Positions 35,262 to 48,277 are shown, counted from the first letter of the stretch. The stretch is DNA of 64,000 bases from Leptodontidium sp. MPI-SDFR-AT-0119 (GCA_020726505.1 JAHLEZ010000017.1:372001-436000); one strand, 5' to 3'. Numbers and translations are program-made. Notes: generated by a model not told the origin, from the letters alone.

Positions 35262-37038
35262 TTAAATCGAAGACAGGGAAGTTATCAAGGCGTCCGAGAT
35301 CCAGATATTGCCCCTCGAAGGCATATTAAAACCACCATCTACTGAATTCCATTTCTCCCTCTGCATCTTGACCAGAGGAATCATCGCAAGAGCCTGGTAG
35401 ACCCCCATGGTGTTCCCGATATTCTCAAGCATACGGATGGACCATAGATACATGGATTCAGGTACACCCATTGCACTTCCCGCTACCGAAATCGGAAGGA
35501 GAAGGAGGAAAACCCCGGACATCGGAGGTACTTGTTTCCTGACATTCTCCACGTCGTCGAAGCGTGTGAGTTGGCTGGAGATGCTCGTACAGATGTCGTG
35601 GGCCAACTCAGAGATGGTACGGAGACTATCTTTGCGTTGTACGGTCTCGTCGGCAGCAAGCATGGCCAGGTTTGCCTGGTGTTCTAACAGGACCTGGCAG
35701 AGCATTATTCGCATCCAGCGATAATTGGTATAGATCCTGGCTCTCCACAAATCATCATAGACGTGAATCTGCCCCTCGTAGATGAAATCGGAGGTGTCAT
35801 TTGTGGGTATGCTTTTGTGTCTCCATTCTTCAGGGAGTTGTGCGTCCCAATCTTGCAGCTCCGCGTCACAATCAACGGCTTCAAGGTATATGGTAATCGA
35901 GTCGACGAGTGCCGCGTTCTTGATTGTGGAGAGGAAGTTTACACATCGTATCATGATATCCGCGAGAACCGTTGCGTGGGAATCGATTGCATCCATGGAA
36001 TTTCTCACGGATCTTGTCCAGTCGTGCACGCTCGATGGAACCTGCTCTCCTCTACTCAAAGCTTTGAAGCACTAGCTAAATTTAGAGACTGGTATGTGAG
36101 ATGAACACATTATGAACTTACAACTGATAGGACAAACATCATTTGTAGTCGAGTGGCCGGCAGACCCTGAGGCTTTCTCGAAATGATCAATTTCAGAATG
36201 GCTGCAGCTCCATCTATGTGTACACCCCAAGATCCACCATTCGATTGTGAATTACCGTTGACGATCTGTAGATGTCAGCATTCTTACTCTGTACTTTCAA
36301 ATCATACCCAGATTTCTTACTTCGAACGCAGCGAGTAGCATGACCGATTTGAAAGTGGCATCTAAATCAGACGTAGAAGTATCCTTCAACGCAATCGTGA
36401 TATCTCGTAGGCTCGCGGCATATTTCTTCCGCGCAGCTATCGTATGTTCCGGATCCTTCGTCACATTCGACAGACCTGCGAAGCCAACAGAGGATACTGC
36501 ATTGTTGAACGATGGGTCGACACTGAGTAACGTCCACGGCGGCGAGCCTCGCGCAAAATCTACTTCTCCACTTAGAGGTCTTGAGCCGGATGTCACGTAA
36601 TGCGTGAAGAAGAATCGGATTCCTTCGTCTTGAAGTGGTGCTGCAAGAGCAGGAGATATGGAAAAACGTAGTAGACCGATTGGCAACGCTGGACTCCTGG
36701 CGACGCTGGTTGATCTGGAAGAAGATGATACAGACTCATCTCCGGAATTCTTCCTCGACTTGGACTGGTTTCGTTTTGCCAAGTCGCGTGAGTTCGTCAG
36801 GACTTTCGTCAGAACTTTCTCGTTCTCATCCCGAAACATCAAGGCGAGTTGGTCTCGATAACCCGGACATTTCTTGCTGGCTCGAAGGCATTGTGAGCAA
36901 GCTGGATCGAGCTGGTCACACTGATTACTTGGTCAGCTGTCGGTCCAAGGACTCAGTAAGGCTTGTACCAAGATGTACCTTAATTCTCCTCGTCCGGCAA
37001 TTAGAACACCCCTTCGATGGCTTCCCACAGAACACCAT
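35262..37038 (-). CDS. Zn2Cys6 transcription factor
   Basis: Exons 37038-36979, 36920-36321, 36265-36122 and 36071-35262 give 537 residues. The cluster is split by the first intron: CSNCRTRRIK joined to CDQLDPACSQCLRARKKC-type sequence, giving the canonical CxxCx6Cx6CxxCx6C followed by PGY. A Ser/Lys-rich linker follows, then the fungal-specific trans_2-like (DUF3468) helical region with GIRFFFTHYVTSGSRP, FKSVMLLAAFE, GAAAILKLI and DDLWRARIYTNYRWMRIMLC. It is a nuclear DNA-binding regulator. It lies immediately upstream of the GH47 gene on the same strand, 672 bp apart; regulation of that gene is possible but unproven. Confidence 0.92.
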
Positions 37039-38252
37039 GATCTGCTCGTGAATATTGTAGGACAGCCAAATTGGACAAGAAACACGGGTTGGTTCCCAAA
37101 GAAGTATTCAAATCGTTGCTGCAAGAGCTGGTAGGTGGAATAAGCGACACTCAGATGCGTATTATTCGTCAAATAGTCCAGCCTCACAAACGTCAATAGG
37201 GGTACAGTCAGCTGCCAACAGATGTGAGAAGGCGAACCCGTCGCTTCTCGGTCTGTACCGGTGCTTTATGGAAGCTGCCGTTTGGGTCCAAGCCTCAGAT
37301 GCGTCGTACACACATCAGGGGTCGGCCTGCCTCGCTTACACTGTGCCAGAAAGAAATGGGTGATCTAGGCCAGAAGTGGTATGCAACTCGGCATGAGGAG
37401 CATCTCATCGGTGAGCCGAGACGGTTGGTTCCGTTCTCACCCACGAGTGAGCAAATGGAGGCCAGGGGAAGTTTGATCTTTATTTCTTACCTCGTTTTCG
37501 CTTGTTGCGGTCATGTATCTGATTCACAAATTGAGTCAAATGAATTTAGAATTCCGCTTCTCTGTTAGCGACATCCCAGCTTCAGAAAAGCATTGTTTGG
37601 GAACAATTAGCTAGTAGTGGTCTCCTTGCCAATCAAGGGGAGGCTATCAGTCTTCCCGATGACTAGGCCAAGACTTTGCGAACAACCTGCTAGTGAATGC
37701 TTAATAGGAAGCTGAAAAGCTTGATCAACGTCCACATCACACGGACTTAACCTTTATTGCGCTGTATCTCCACTATCTTCAGAGTTGGCGTGAGGGTCCC
37801 CCACGTATCAACTAAGGCTGTGCTGAAGCTAATGACTTTAATGATGCTTAAAAATCGAAACATGTCCTTGAAGATAGCGAGTCAGAGATATTGTAGAACA
37901 CCCAGGAATAGCAGGCTTGATGGGAAGCTTGAGGCGGAAAGAACGAGGCATTGAAAACAAGCCGCTAGAATGGACAAAGTAGTAATAAACTTGATTTTGA
38001 TAGGCACGCCCCATAAACTATGGAAGTAAAATGTGAAGCATAACAAAAAAGTAAGGAAAAATCCTCAAAACTGTCGCGTCCCTGGCTTGGGGAATGCTCA
38101 CCTCTTTGAACCAATCGAAAAGTTCCGACCCACCAAACCAACCCTCCGCTCCACCACCCAAATAAGGAATATAACTCAATCCAGCTCCTCCCCCCTGTTG
38201 TATCCCTCTATGCTATTCATCATTGTGCAACATTTCGTAAGGCTTCGTTCGT
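37039..38252. other. Intergenic, nothing recognised
   Basis: 1.2 kb between the Zn2Cys6 gene start and the RTA1 gene end. The 114-aa ORF at 37224-37568 lacks any family resemblance. Confidence 0.4.
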
Positions 38253-39473
38253 TCAACGTGCGTGTTTCGGCAATCGGAATCCCATGTATGGCAAGTACTT
38301 CGAAGGGTGCCACCAAATGAACAGAGCAATAGCGGGAAATATGACCAAGGAGTCGAAAATATAGAGACTACATAGATGCCGATTAGCGGCATGCGGTATC
38401 AATCAAAAAGTTGCGGACAACTTACGTCCACTCGTGTGTAGCCAAGTATCCTTCTCTGCCCATATGGAAATCGATCATTCGGTACACGCTTCGGACCTAA
38501 AGCTGTGAATTAACATGCCTCTCTCCTTCAAGCTGTCCTCGTCTTTCATGCTAGCTTACCAAAATGCATACAGAAGCCAGATTGGTGATGAGCAAGATGG
38601 CTTGCCAGTTGCGCTTCAACTTCTTGGGCTGCCCGTCGATCTCGACGTATTTCTCGTCGGATGTAGTGATTCGCTGCTCGAAATCGTGTTTGAATCGTCG
38701 GGAGGTGAAGTTGAATCGCATAGCGATGATGCTGAAGAGGCCGAAGAATACCAGTTGCACTGCGACGCCGATTTCTGCGATGGTTTTGCCTTTGTTGGTT
38801 TGTTTCTTTGCGTCTGGTGCGTTGAGATCTACGCTGGTGATCTTGACTGCTCCCACGGTTTGGAGGAGGAGGGCAACTGTTGTATTGGGTTAGTTTTTGT
38901 TTTGTGCCGTTGGGTGCGGTGCACTCACTGACATCTCCGGCTACGAAGATAGGTGTGATGATTCTTGGAGGCATCCATAAGAGTTTGAATGTCCTTGCTT
39001 TCTTTGGCACGACGTGGTAGATAATGCGACCCTTTTCAGAGTGTCAGCCAGTGACTGAGAGTGCCGAACCCAGTAGTTCCTACAAATACTATGTAACATG
39101 CAGCAGCCATGCAGACTGGTGCCAGGACAATGAGCAGCAACTGAACAGTGTACTTCGTTTGACTAGTTGGGTCCTGGCCAGAGAAGCATCTTGCAATATA
39201 ACCACCAGCTTCCACTATCCAGGGGTCAGTGTCATCAGTACATATTCTTCCCTGTTCATCTATCGCACTGGGGAAGAGAAGTTGTCAGTCCGCTCGTTAC
39301 TTACTTGCAGAAGACACAACCATGATCGTCCATACCCAACTTCGATATCGCATAAACTGTAGGAGAGTGCCTATGAATGCCAAAGAGTAGGCCACCGAGA
39401 AGACAATCGCCGCAGCAAGGGACGGATCATAATGATAGAAAATAATATCCTTCAACGCCCGCGGTGCCTTCAT
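38253..39473 (-). CDS. RTA1-like seven-transmembrane protein
   Basis: Six exons (39473-39305, 39214-39084, 39031-38929, 38876-38560, 38496-38426, 38367-38253) give 301 residues. Seven hydrophobic segments fit the family: SLAAAIVFSVAYSLAFIGTL, WVWTIMVVSSA, the EAGGYIARCF motif, YTVQLLLIVLAPVCMAAACY followed by GRIIYHVVPKKART, ITPIFVAGDV, VAVQLVFFGLFSIIAM, and the last segment IFDSLVIFPAIALFIWWHPS. RTA1/lipid-translocating exporter family members sit in the plasma membrane and are linked to resistance to toxic amphiphiles such as aminocholesterol and to phytosphingosine transport. The substrate here is unknown. All exon joins are fixed by frame. Confidence 0.92.
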
Positions 39474-40130
39474 GTTGACGGAAAGAGCGCGAGGAGCAGT
39501 ACTGTGCGAAGAAGAACAAGTGAGAGCTTTGAGCAATTCTGAAGACCATGTATTGAAATGAGAAGAACAGATCACAGTCAGATGGCCTTCTTACTTATAA
39601 GGAGCCGCCGAAGAAACACGGTGATGGGAGATGGGCGTTTCTTAGCGGCTGTACGGCGGCGGCGACGGTATATTTCATGCCGATGGTATGAGAAGCTTTC
39701 CTTATCGAGAGCAATTGTAGTGTGACAATAGAAGCGGTTGGTTAGATGAGTATGAAAAGAATGCCAGATGGGAAAGCCCTTTGGGATTTCGCGTCGATTT
39801 CACTGGACGGAGCAACAGCCAACATAAATGCCAAGCCTGGATGGACAAGCATCGTGAGATTCTGCCGTCGTCCCCTTTGGGAAACCATATCGTCGTCACG
39901 TTTCTCATGCAAGCTCACCTAACGATGGCCACCCTACTAGGTAAGGAGGGACGACTGACTTGCCCTGCCGTTAACTTCGCTTCACCCGAAGTCGAGTTTC
40001 CAAAAATTATTACCACAGGAACGTAGCTGTGCTGCTCATTGTATGCAAAACAGTGCGGTGAAAGTCTTGCGTTTATGTGCTGAATTTCGATGTTGATATA
40101 TACAGAGTTCCGTCTTCCATCCGTTGTGTA
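39474..40130. other. Intergenic, no gene seen
   Basis: Promoter side of the RTA1 gene and 3' flank of the ETF-QO gene. Nothing recognised. Confidence 0.4.
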
Positions 40131-42157
40131 TCATGTCATAAAATACTTCGGACCCTCTCCACCTTGAGGCGTAGTCCAGTTGATATCTTCAATCAAGTCA
40201 GCAATAGAATTGAATCGAATGGAACAGCAACATACCTTGATCTGGAACCTTGATATCACAAGTCTTGCAATGAATGCAACTGGGACGGTCAGCGAGCTTC
40301 ATTCCCCAGCAGTAGGAGATACATACTTTTGAGCGTTGATCTGAAATCGAACACCAATGTCCTTCGTCTCATCTTCCACATACTCATACACGCCTGCCGG
40401 ACAGAAGCGATTCTCAATTCCCTTGTATTTTGGCCACTCCATGGCGGCATGCTTGTCCCAATCTTTAACCTGGAGATGCACAGGTTGATCCTCCTCGTGA
40501 TTTGTGCCCGTCCGACTCACGCTCGTCAAAATATCGAAGCTGATCTTGCCATCGGGCTTCTCGTATTCGATCTTCTTACACTGATCGGCGGTCTTCGTAG
40601 CTGATGCATCCGTTCCCTTGTGGCTGAGCGTCCAAGGGACCTTGCCTTTCAAGATGTATGCTTCCAGACCGGAATACATGATTCCGCCGTAGAGCTTCAG
40701 TGGATTATGGAATGATGGGCGCATATTTCGAACTTCCTTCAACTCCTTCCAGATGAACGACTTCCGCAGTGACTCTTCATAGTCATAGAGGAAGATTGTT
40801 CCGCTATCAGTATTGGAGAGAGCGTTCCATGTTGCTTCCGCGGCAAGCATTCCAGACTTCATAGCGGTGTGGGTACCCTTGATCTTGGGGACGTTGAGAA
40901 AACCTGCTGTATCTCCGATCAAAGCACCACCTGGGAAGGCAACTTTGGGTATTGATTGGAAGCCTCCTTCATTTAGAGCTCGTGCTCCATATGAAATGCA
41001 TTTCCCACCTTCCAAAACTGACTTGTAGAGTGGGTGATGCTTCATCTTCTGGAATTCTTGATAGGGAGACAGCCACGGGTTGGGATAATCCAATCCGACT
41101 ACCAAACCCACACTAACAAGATTGTCTCCGAAGTGGTACATCCAACCACCACCATATGTATCCGCTGGCAGTGGATATCCCATCGAATGGACGATTTCTC
41201 CCTTCTTGAACTTTTCCGGTTGTACCTCCCAGACTTCCTTCAGTCCGAGACCGTATGTTTGAGGTTGGCTCTCGCTCCTCAGGTCGAATTTCTTTATGAC
41301 TTGCTTTGTGAGACTTCCATGGCAACCTTCCCCGAAAAGTGTAGTTCTTGCGTGAAACTCCATGCCCCTCTCAAAGTTGTCCTTGGGCTTCCCTTGTCTT
41401 GATATTCCCAGATCATTCGTGGCAACACCTTGGACTGACCCATCTGACCTGTATAATACTTCGGAGGCAGCAAACCCAGGATATACCTCAACTCCAATCT
41501 CCTCTGCCCTCTCACCAAGCCATTTTGTGAACTGGTTCAAGCTGACAATGTAGTTTCCATGATTATTCATTTGTGGAGGGGCAGGTATGGGAATTGCGCT
41601 TCCCTTCGTAAGGAACCGCATCTTGTCGTTGGTTGCAGGAGTTACATCTTGGAACCGGTTCTCGTTTTCTTCTGCCAGCCAGTCCGGGATCAACTCGTTG
41701 ATTGCTGTGGGTTCGATGACTGCCCCCGAAAGGATGTGTGCTCCAATCTCCCCCGCCTTCTCGAGCAGCACAACCCTGAAATCTTCATTGCCTGCTTCGT
41801 TCGCCAATTGCTTCAATCTTATAGCCGCACTCAATCCAGCCGGACCTGTGGCTGTTAGTGTAGCACTTCTTGCATTCCGCAGATGAGCTTACCTCCACCA
41901 ACAATACATACGTCGACCTCATCACTTTCTCGCTCAATCGATTTAGGATCAAAGTCCTCATTGACGTCTGCGAATCTGCGGGGAGTCGAAATCGAGAAGG
42001 CTCTCAATTGACCTAGGGATTGAGTGAAGCTTGTGCGGGGGCGAGTGAAGCTCGAATTCGTTTGCAAGCTTCGAGGGAGCTGTGTTGAAGCTCTAATGGG
42101 GTTTCGCCTCAGCAGATTGCGCTGCAGACTTGCAGTGACGGATCTGGAGGAAGCCAT
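40131..42157 (-). CDS. etfdh: Electron-transfer flavoprotein:ubiquinone oxidoreductase
   Basis: Four exons (42157-41893, 41845-40327, 40279-40236, 40186-40131) give 627 residues. The N-terminus is Arg/Ser-rich without acids (RSVTASLQRNLLRRNPIRAS), a mitochondrial presequence. The dinucleotide site VCIVGGGPAGLSAAIRL is rebuilt by intron 1; VVLLEKAGEIGAHILSGAV, LTKGSAIPIP, GEGCHGSLTKQ, YGGGWMYHF and GALIGDTAGFLNVPKIKGTHTAMKSG follow. The ubiquinone/4Fe-4S region ends in NCIHCKTCDIKVPDQDINW, with the cysteines partly on a 44-nt exon. The enzyme carries electrons from ETF (fatty- and amino-acid oxidation) to ubiquinone on the inner mitochondrial membrane. It is complete. Confidence 0.97.
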
Positions 42158-43798
42158 AGTCCAATGTCACCGCATTGCCGTGTTGATGTTGAGAAGTCAT
42201 CAACACCAGCCGCTGCGCATGCTCGGGTCGACTATGACGATGATCTAGGCCAACCGAGAAGTGTTTTCGGGCAGATCTGGATTTGCCGGAATCGGCCTCG
42301 GGCCTTCGGAGCGAGCCAATCACGACGCAACTGAATCTAAGCTGTGACCGAGGTCTCGGCAAGCGTATGCCGATGCAAGCCGCCATGTCTCCAACTCTGT
42401 CTCTTTTGCCTATTTTCTTGGAAGTGTCAATAAAGATAAATGACTCTTGGAGAGTTGCAAGGCTCTACAAGTGAATGTGATCTGACAAATCCTCTCACAA
42501 TGGCTAAATCAAACTTTCGACTTCATTCTACTTCTTCGAATGGCAATTGTCAAAATTGCGACAGGGAGCTCCCTAGGGATTCAATTCAATGATGTAGATC
42601 CCGTGGAGCAAGACGACCTTTGTTGTTCAGTGATGACATCAAAAAATACCAAGTAGTGGGCTTCAACATTTTATCGCAAGATTTTTTGCCTTTCGCTTTG
42701 CTCGAAAAAGGCTTGGGAAGGAAAACCGATCGATTTGGCCCCCTAGATTTCCTGGAGGCTGCAAACATGCACCACAACGATACTCAAATTGAGCGGATTC
42801 TTCCCCAGGCATCCGATCTTTGTCATGAACTTCTTTCTTCGATCCTTTTCAAAACACCTGTGTCAAGCTGTCATGTTTCTGTTGCCAAGGATAGCGTATT
42901 CGGAAGATCAATCAAGCACACACGGAGACAGAGCGGCAGATCATCCAATCGAACAAGCTTTCGCTGATTTCCCAGTTTTCGCAACCCCGATAAAAGGAAC
43001 TCGGTCGACAAGCTCCCGAGTATTCTAGTGTTCTGAGTCTAGTGGAGTGTGTGAGGACGCAAATCATGCTAGTCGTTGTTTTAAGTGTAGACTTTGGAGC
43101 CGAGTTTGTTTGAGCCTCTGTTTGGTCGTGGGCCCCCTGTCGAATCCCACATGGGAGATCCTCCACCAAAATCAAGACCCTCACCCACTTCCAAGGTCCA
43201 TCATAGCAGATCATGTCCAATTCGCTGAAAAATCTCCGTTTCGAAGTAACGCCCAAGCCTGGAACGTTGGGTGCTTTACTGGGGTTCCCCTTTCCCTAAT
43301 GGAGCCTCAATATGGGCTAAGGATGTCACTGTGACTGGATCACTCGATCTTCTGCTCGCCAACCTCCCTCACAGACCTACCTATTTCTGTCTTATCCGAT
43401 CATTCATGCTTAATTACCCACTTCTCATTCGTCTGGTAGTTTGACAGCAATCATCCGAGAAACTTAGTCCCGCTTTGAGATGTAGATCAGACGAGTTTGG
43501 TCTGGGCATGACAAAAAAGGCTCGTTTCACCAGTCTGTACAGCAGAAGTCCTAGGGCTCTGTTCTCAGGATGACCATCTGGGTATAAGATACCAAGACTC
43601 CGCATAATGGGTTTTTTCCTTCTCATCCCATTTTCCCTTCATTACGTGCAGGCCATTTGTATATTTTCAAAGAGGCGAGTTCTACCAGGCTCCAACTGAT
43701 CTTCCTGCCTTCACTAACCGTTCGCAGCTGTGCTCACTATCTTTTACATTCTACAATCTATTCTACCAGCTTGACGCTACCTTTTCCCAACCATCATC
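42158..43798. other. Intergenic between divergent genes
   Basis: 1.6 kb containing the promoters of the ETF-QO gene and the micro-exon gene. Short ORFs (such as 42620-42967) have no family resemblance. The last 60 bases are C/T-rich, as in a fungal 5' leader. Confidence 0.45.
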
Positions 43799-45553
43799 AT
43801 GAAGAACTTCGGCTCCATTCTCACATTCGTTGCCATCTCGGCTTCTCTCGTTTCTGCTCGTGTTTTGCCCGAAAATAGCAAACAAATCGAGGCTCGAGTA
43901 CCTTACGACTATGGTACCTTACGCCTCAGCCTTTCATCACAGCCATTTCGTTAACTTTTTCCAGTAAACGAAATTATCGCCCGCTCACCAAAGAAAGACA
44001 AGGCAAAAGGTATACATCATCGTCCTAGTATTCGGTTCCATTCTGACATATTCCGTAGGAAATGCCACCGCTACAGCTGATGCCGCACTCACAAGCGGAG
44101 GAGCAACGAAAAAGGCCAAGGGAGGCAAGAAAGCCGGCAATGCCACTGCAGCAGCCTCTCCAGCATTGACAAGTGCAACTGGCAAGAAAGGAAAAGGTGC
44201 AGCAGCCGCCGATCTCACAGCAAATGGCAAAAACGCAACAGGCGCTGCGGGAGGAAAGAAAGGAAAGGGAGCAGCAGCCGCCGCTGATCTCGCAGCGAAC
44301 GGCAAAAATGCGACTGGTGCTGCGAATGGAAAGAAGGCCGGCAAGGTAATTCACACATCACTCCATCACCCCACAAATGACTCGAATTACATTTTTAACA
44401 TTACTTAGGCCTCTGGAGCTGCTACAAAACAAGCTGGAAATGACGCGACTGCACAGAAGGCGGATCTTACACAAGACGAGCAACTCGCCAACATTGTGAA
44501 GGGTCTTACCGGACTGGACTTGTCAAGCATCGGTCTCCGAGATCTACCAGTTCTGGAATCTCGAAAGAAGAAGAATGGAACTGCTACAGCGGGTGCGGCA
44601 ACTGTGAGTTTCCCAGAATGATTTCCCCGAGCCTACGATCAGTTGCAAATTCTCGTCATTAATAACTTCCCACCCTCGAGCCTTGCCTTTTTCATCATAC
44701 TGACAAAAATCATAGGCAATTACAACTGGAAAGGCTGGAAAGAAAGCAGTAAGTCGCTATCTCTAAATTATATGCTCAGACTGACAGATTGCCAGGCGAA
44801 AGCAGCTGCCAAAGCGGCCAAGGTTCGTTGATTCACCAACACAGATGCTTCAAGTATTTATATCTAACTTGAGAACAAGGAGTCCGCCGCTGCTGTTGCC
44901 GACGCCGCAGACGCTGGAGCCGCTGATGTCGCCGTGAGTTTTCCCATCCTTCGTTCTTGCATGACCGAAAAGAAAACTATTCCCCCTTTCTATGAGCCCC
45001 AGAATATCGAAACTGATGTTTCTATAGACTGGAAACGCAGCAGATGCTACCGATGACGCCGCAACAGCTACGGATAAAAAGGCAGTGAGTTCACACACAT
45101 CTCGCTCTTTCATTTCACGGACATTGACGATCCAACAGACAAAAGCTGGCAAGAAAGCTGCAAAGGTTCGTTGACAGATCGATTCAGATGATGCAAGAAA
45201 TATCTCTAATCTCAGAATAGGCATCCGAAGCTGCTGCCGCAGATGTCGCTGTAAGTCTACTTCACTCTTCTGTACTCCACTGAAATTGATACCATGCACA
45301 CCATCCACATAATCATGGGATCCAAAACATCAAAACTGACTTGGTACACAGGCCGTAGATTCCACTGGAGCAGCAAATGCCACAGCACCAGCTACCGGAA
45401 AGGGCGTAAGTTTCCAATCTTCTTTTCCAATCACTCCATCGCCCCACCAGCCTTCAAAAACAAAATTGAGACTAACCCACCAAACAGGCCAAAGGAGGCA
45501 AGAAAGCCGCCAAAGCGGCAGCGCCAGTAGCCGTAGCAGACTGTGCTAACTAA
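43799..45553 (+). CDS. Secreted Ala/Lys-rich repeat protein encoded by micro-exons
   Basis: Twelve exons are read from splice sites and frame: 43799-43913, 43965-44009, 44059-44345, 44409-44603, 44716-44748, 44796-44822, 44880-44933, 45028-45084, 45139-45165, 45221-45250, 45352-45405, 45488-45553 (329 residues). MKNFGSILTFVAISASLVSA is a signal peptide. Exon 3 holds two tandem 23-24-residue units (KKGKGAAAADLTANGKNATG and a near copy) with NxT sequons. Exon 4 is the only non-repetitive part (QLANIVKGLTGLDLSSIGLR). Exons 5-11 are 27-57 nt and all introns from the third on are phase 0. Exons 6-8 and 9-11 form related modules (Lys/Ala, then SEAAAADVA-like, then TGxANATA-like), and their introns are also similar. 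It ends in DCAN. It could be an effector or a wall/matrix protein; the family is unknown to me. Confidence 0.82.
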
Positions 45554-46403
45554 ACACATTTCTTCTCTCTTCGTATTTCTTCTGGGGCATTGGGTCAGAT
45601 AGACGGTCCACGGATGGTATGGAACGGCTGGGCTGGTAGGATAGGAGCTATTTAGACAGTCTGTCGTTAATATGAACTAGACTTTGTTCTTTTGGGATGA
45701 ATGAATGATTGTGCTTTGTATTATAATTTGGTGATGCATATAGAGATTTATGACTTATCTAAAACCACTCCTAGTAGAGGGGGTTCTTCGCTGAGCCTCC
45801 TCCAAGTTTGGTGTGATGGGTACTTCATCAAACGAAGATCAGAGCGATTGAGAAACCTGAGCCGTGTCAGAAACGATTGGCGAAATATATCACTTGTCAG
45901 CACTACTCTCGTTCCGATCTGAAAGATCCTCATACAGGCCTGTCTTAACGAACTTCCCCATCCGACATGGGTCCCAAGTCATTGGTCAACAACCTGAACA
46001 GGGCTCTTGATTGGCAACACAAAGTCAGCCCTTCTACCTCGTTTCTCGGGACAAGGATAATGCGCCGCTCTTATTTTGCATCCATCTGCGAGACTGTGTA
46101 TGCCAATATATTTATTTCTCGGCTCTTGGACTAAGCACTTAATTAGTTGAGTAATGCTGTCTGTTTTCGAATCTACTGGTGTTCGGTGCGAGCTGTGGGC
46201 CACTTATGGAGAGACTCTCGTCATCCTCGATTGGACCTCATTGGCAAGTGGCAATGAATATTATATCGGTGGGGATCAAGGCAAGGCTGACGCTGTGTTT
46301 TGACAGTATATGAACCATGGATTTCCGTTTCCAGGTCCTTAAACACTTTTTCTCTCCCTCAATTTCCCCTCTCCAATTTCTCACATTTCAGACAGATTCA
46401 AAG
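45554..46403. other. Intergenic, no gene seen
   Basis: 3' flank of the micro-exon gene and promoter of the P450. Nothing recognised. Confidence 0.4.
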
Positions 46404-48277
46404 ATGACTACGCCCTCACTTCTCCAGAGCATCATCACAGCCTCAACCCTACTCGCAGGGTTCGGAATCTTGTATACATTTGCACTAGTAATATGGCGTT
46501 TATACTTCAGTCCGATCTCACACTTTCCTGGACCCAGACTAGCTGCTTTGACGTATTGGTCAGTTTCGCCCATCTAAGTAGCTTTCTTTGTTGGGCTTCG
46601 CTTACACCAGGACTTGGCCAGGTATGAGTTCTACTACGATCTCATCCAGCGCGGACGTTTCCTCTACAAGATCCAAGAACTCCACGACCAATATGGTCCA
46701 ATTATTCGGATCAATCCACATGAACTACATGTCTCGGATCCGGACTTCTATCATACCATTTATGCAGGTGGTTCTAGCAAACGGAATCGGGATCCTTACC
46801 ATACAGGTGGGTACTGCTCGAGTTTCCTTTTCACCATAGCATTCTGCTAGAAAGTTTGACTTCTGACATCCCTCGAATATATCTCAACACCGTCTCCATG
46901 CCCATAAAACTGCATGGAGTACTTCAGCTGACCGGGATTTTCAACCAGCAACCGTGACACTCCCGGGCAGTCTTCTCACCAGCCCTCCACATGACCTGCA
47001 CCGCAAGCGAAGAGCAGCCCTGAACTCATTTTTCTCCCAGCAAAGTGCTCGAAGACTACTACCTCTCTTACAAGAAAGAATCGACGTCTTAGTAGCAAAA
47101 CTAGAGGAACTCAAAGACACAGGAAAAGTCGTCAATCTCCTGCATGCATTTTCCGCGTTCTCGAATGGTAGAGTCCCAATTCAAATATCATGAAACATAC
47201 TGTTGGCTGAATAATATCTGCAGATGTGATCTCACAATACCTCTTTGGTACAAGTGAACACCGTCTAGAAGCGGAAGATTTCGACCCCTCATACCATAAT
47301 AAGATCCTTGGAGCAGCTGGTTCAACTGTGGTAGTCAAGCACTTCCCCATTATACCATCAATTATCGACAATCTCCCCGAATTCGTCACCGATCATGTTG
47401 GAGCGCTAGCGGACCAGAAGAAGATGAAAAAGGTATGTTCCCCTTGGCTTTCCAATCTGAATTCCAAATATGTATGGTACGGTGTCTCACGCAGCATTAG
47501 ATTATCGCAGGTCTAATCGAAAACGTCCGCAACAAAGGTACCAAATCCACCACCACCGAAACAACAATCTTTCACACCCTCCTCGAAAGCGATCTCCCAC
47601 CAAGCGAGAAAACTACAACCCGCCTCACAGAGGAGGGAATCACCCTCGTCGGCGCAGGAAGCCACACCGTAGCTTGGGCATTGACAGTCGGATGCTTCCA
47701 CGTCCTCTCCAACCCTTACATCCTCTCAACTCTAAAATCCGAACTCGCGACTATCAACCGCGATGACGGCGAGGCTTTAAACTCGGTATTAAGCCAGCTG
47801 GAGAAACTTCCATTCTTGACAGGTATCATCAAAGAATCCCTCCGTCTCTCCTATGGAACATCTCTCCGTCTCCCTAGAATCGATCCGGAGAAATCGATGC
47901 AGTTCCATGAGTGGAGTATCCCGCCTGGAACGGCTGTGTCTATGACTGGCGCGTTGATGCATCATGATGAGAGTATCTTTCCTGATTCTAAGGAGTTCAA
48001 GCCTGAGAGGTGGGTGGAGAATAAGGGGCTGGATAGGTATTTGACGTCTTTCTCGGCGGGTAGTAGAGCGTGTTTGGGTATTACGCTTGCGTGGGCGGAG
48101 CTGTATTTGGGGTTTGCGGGGGTATTCGGTAAGATTGGTGGGGTGGGCGAGAAGGGTGAGAGGGGTGTTATGAGGTTGGTGGGTACGGATAGGTCGGATG
48201 TTGAAATTGTTGGGGATGCGTTCTTTCCGCTTGTAAGGGAGGGAAGTGAGGGTGTGAAGGTGTTGATCACGAGCTAG
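46404..48277 (+). CDS. Cytochrome P450 monooxygenase
   Basis: Five exons (46404-46558, 46622-46806, 46928-47167, 47224-47432, 47501-48277) give 521 residues. The N-terminal anchor is IITASTLLAGFGILYTFALVIW, followed by the Pro-rich hinge HFPGPRLAALTYW. Seen in order: YGPIIRINPHELHVSDP, HDLHRKRRAALNSFFS (helix C WR-equivalent), VGAGSHTVAWAL (I-helix oxygen-binding motif, AGSHT), KESLRL (ExxR), PERW, and the heme loop FSAGSRACLGITLAW with the axial Cys. It is an endoplasmic-reticulum monooxygenase needing a reductase; the ATG at 46404 is preferred to 46317 because it sits next to the anchor. The substrate is unknown. It resembles CYPs that tailor fungal secondary metabolites, but no synthase gene is nearby. 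Confidence 0.95.

Noticed and set aside
43985..44344. Pro/Ala/Phe-rich minus-strand ORFs
   Set aside because: They mirror the Ala/Lys repeat exon of the micro-exon gene and have no independent support.
46317..46403. Upstream in-frame start for the P450
   Set aside because: It would place 29 polar and aromatic residues before the membrane anchor; the ATG at 46404 gives the usual N-terminus.
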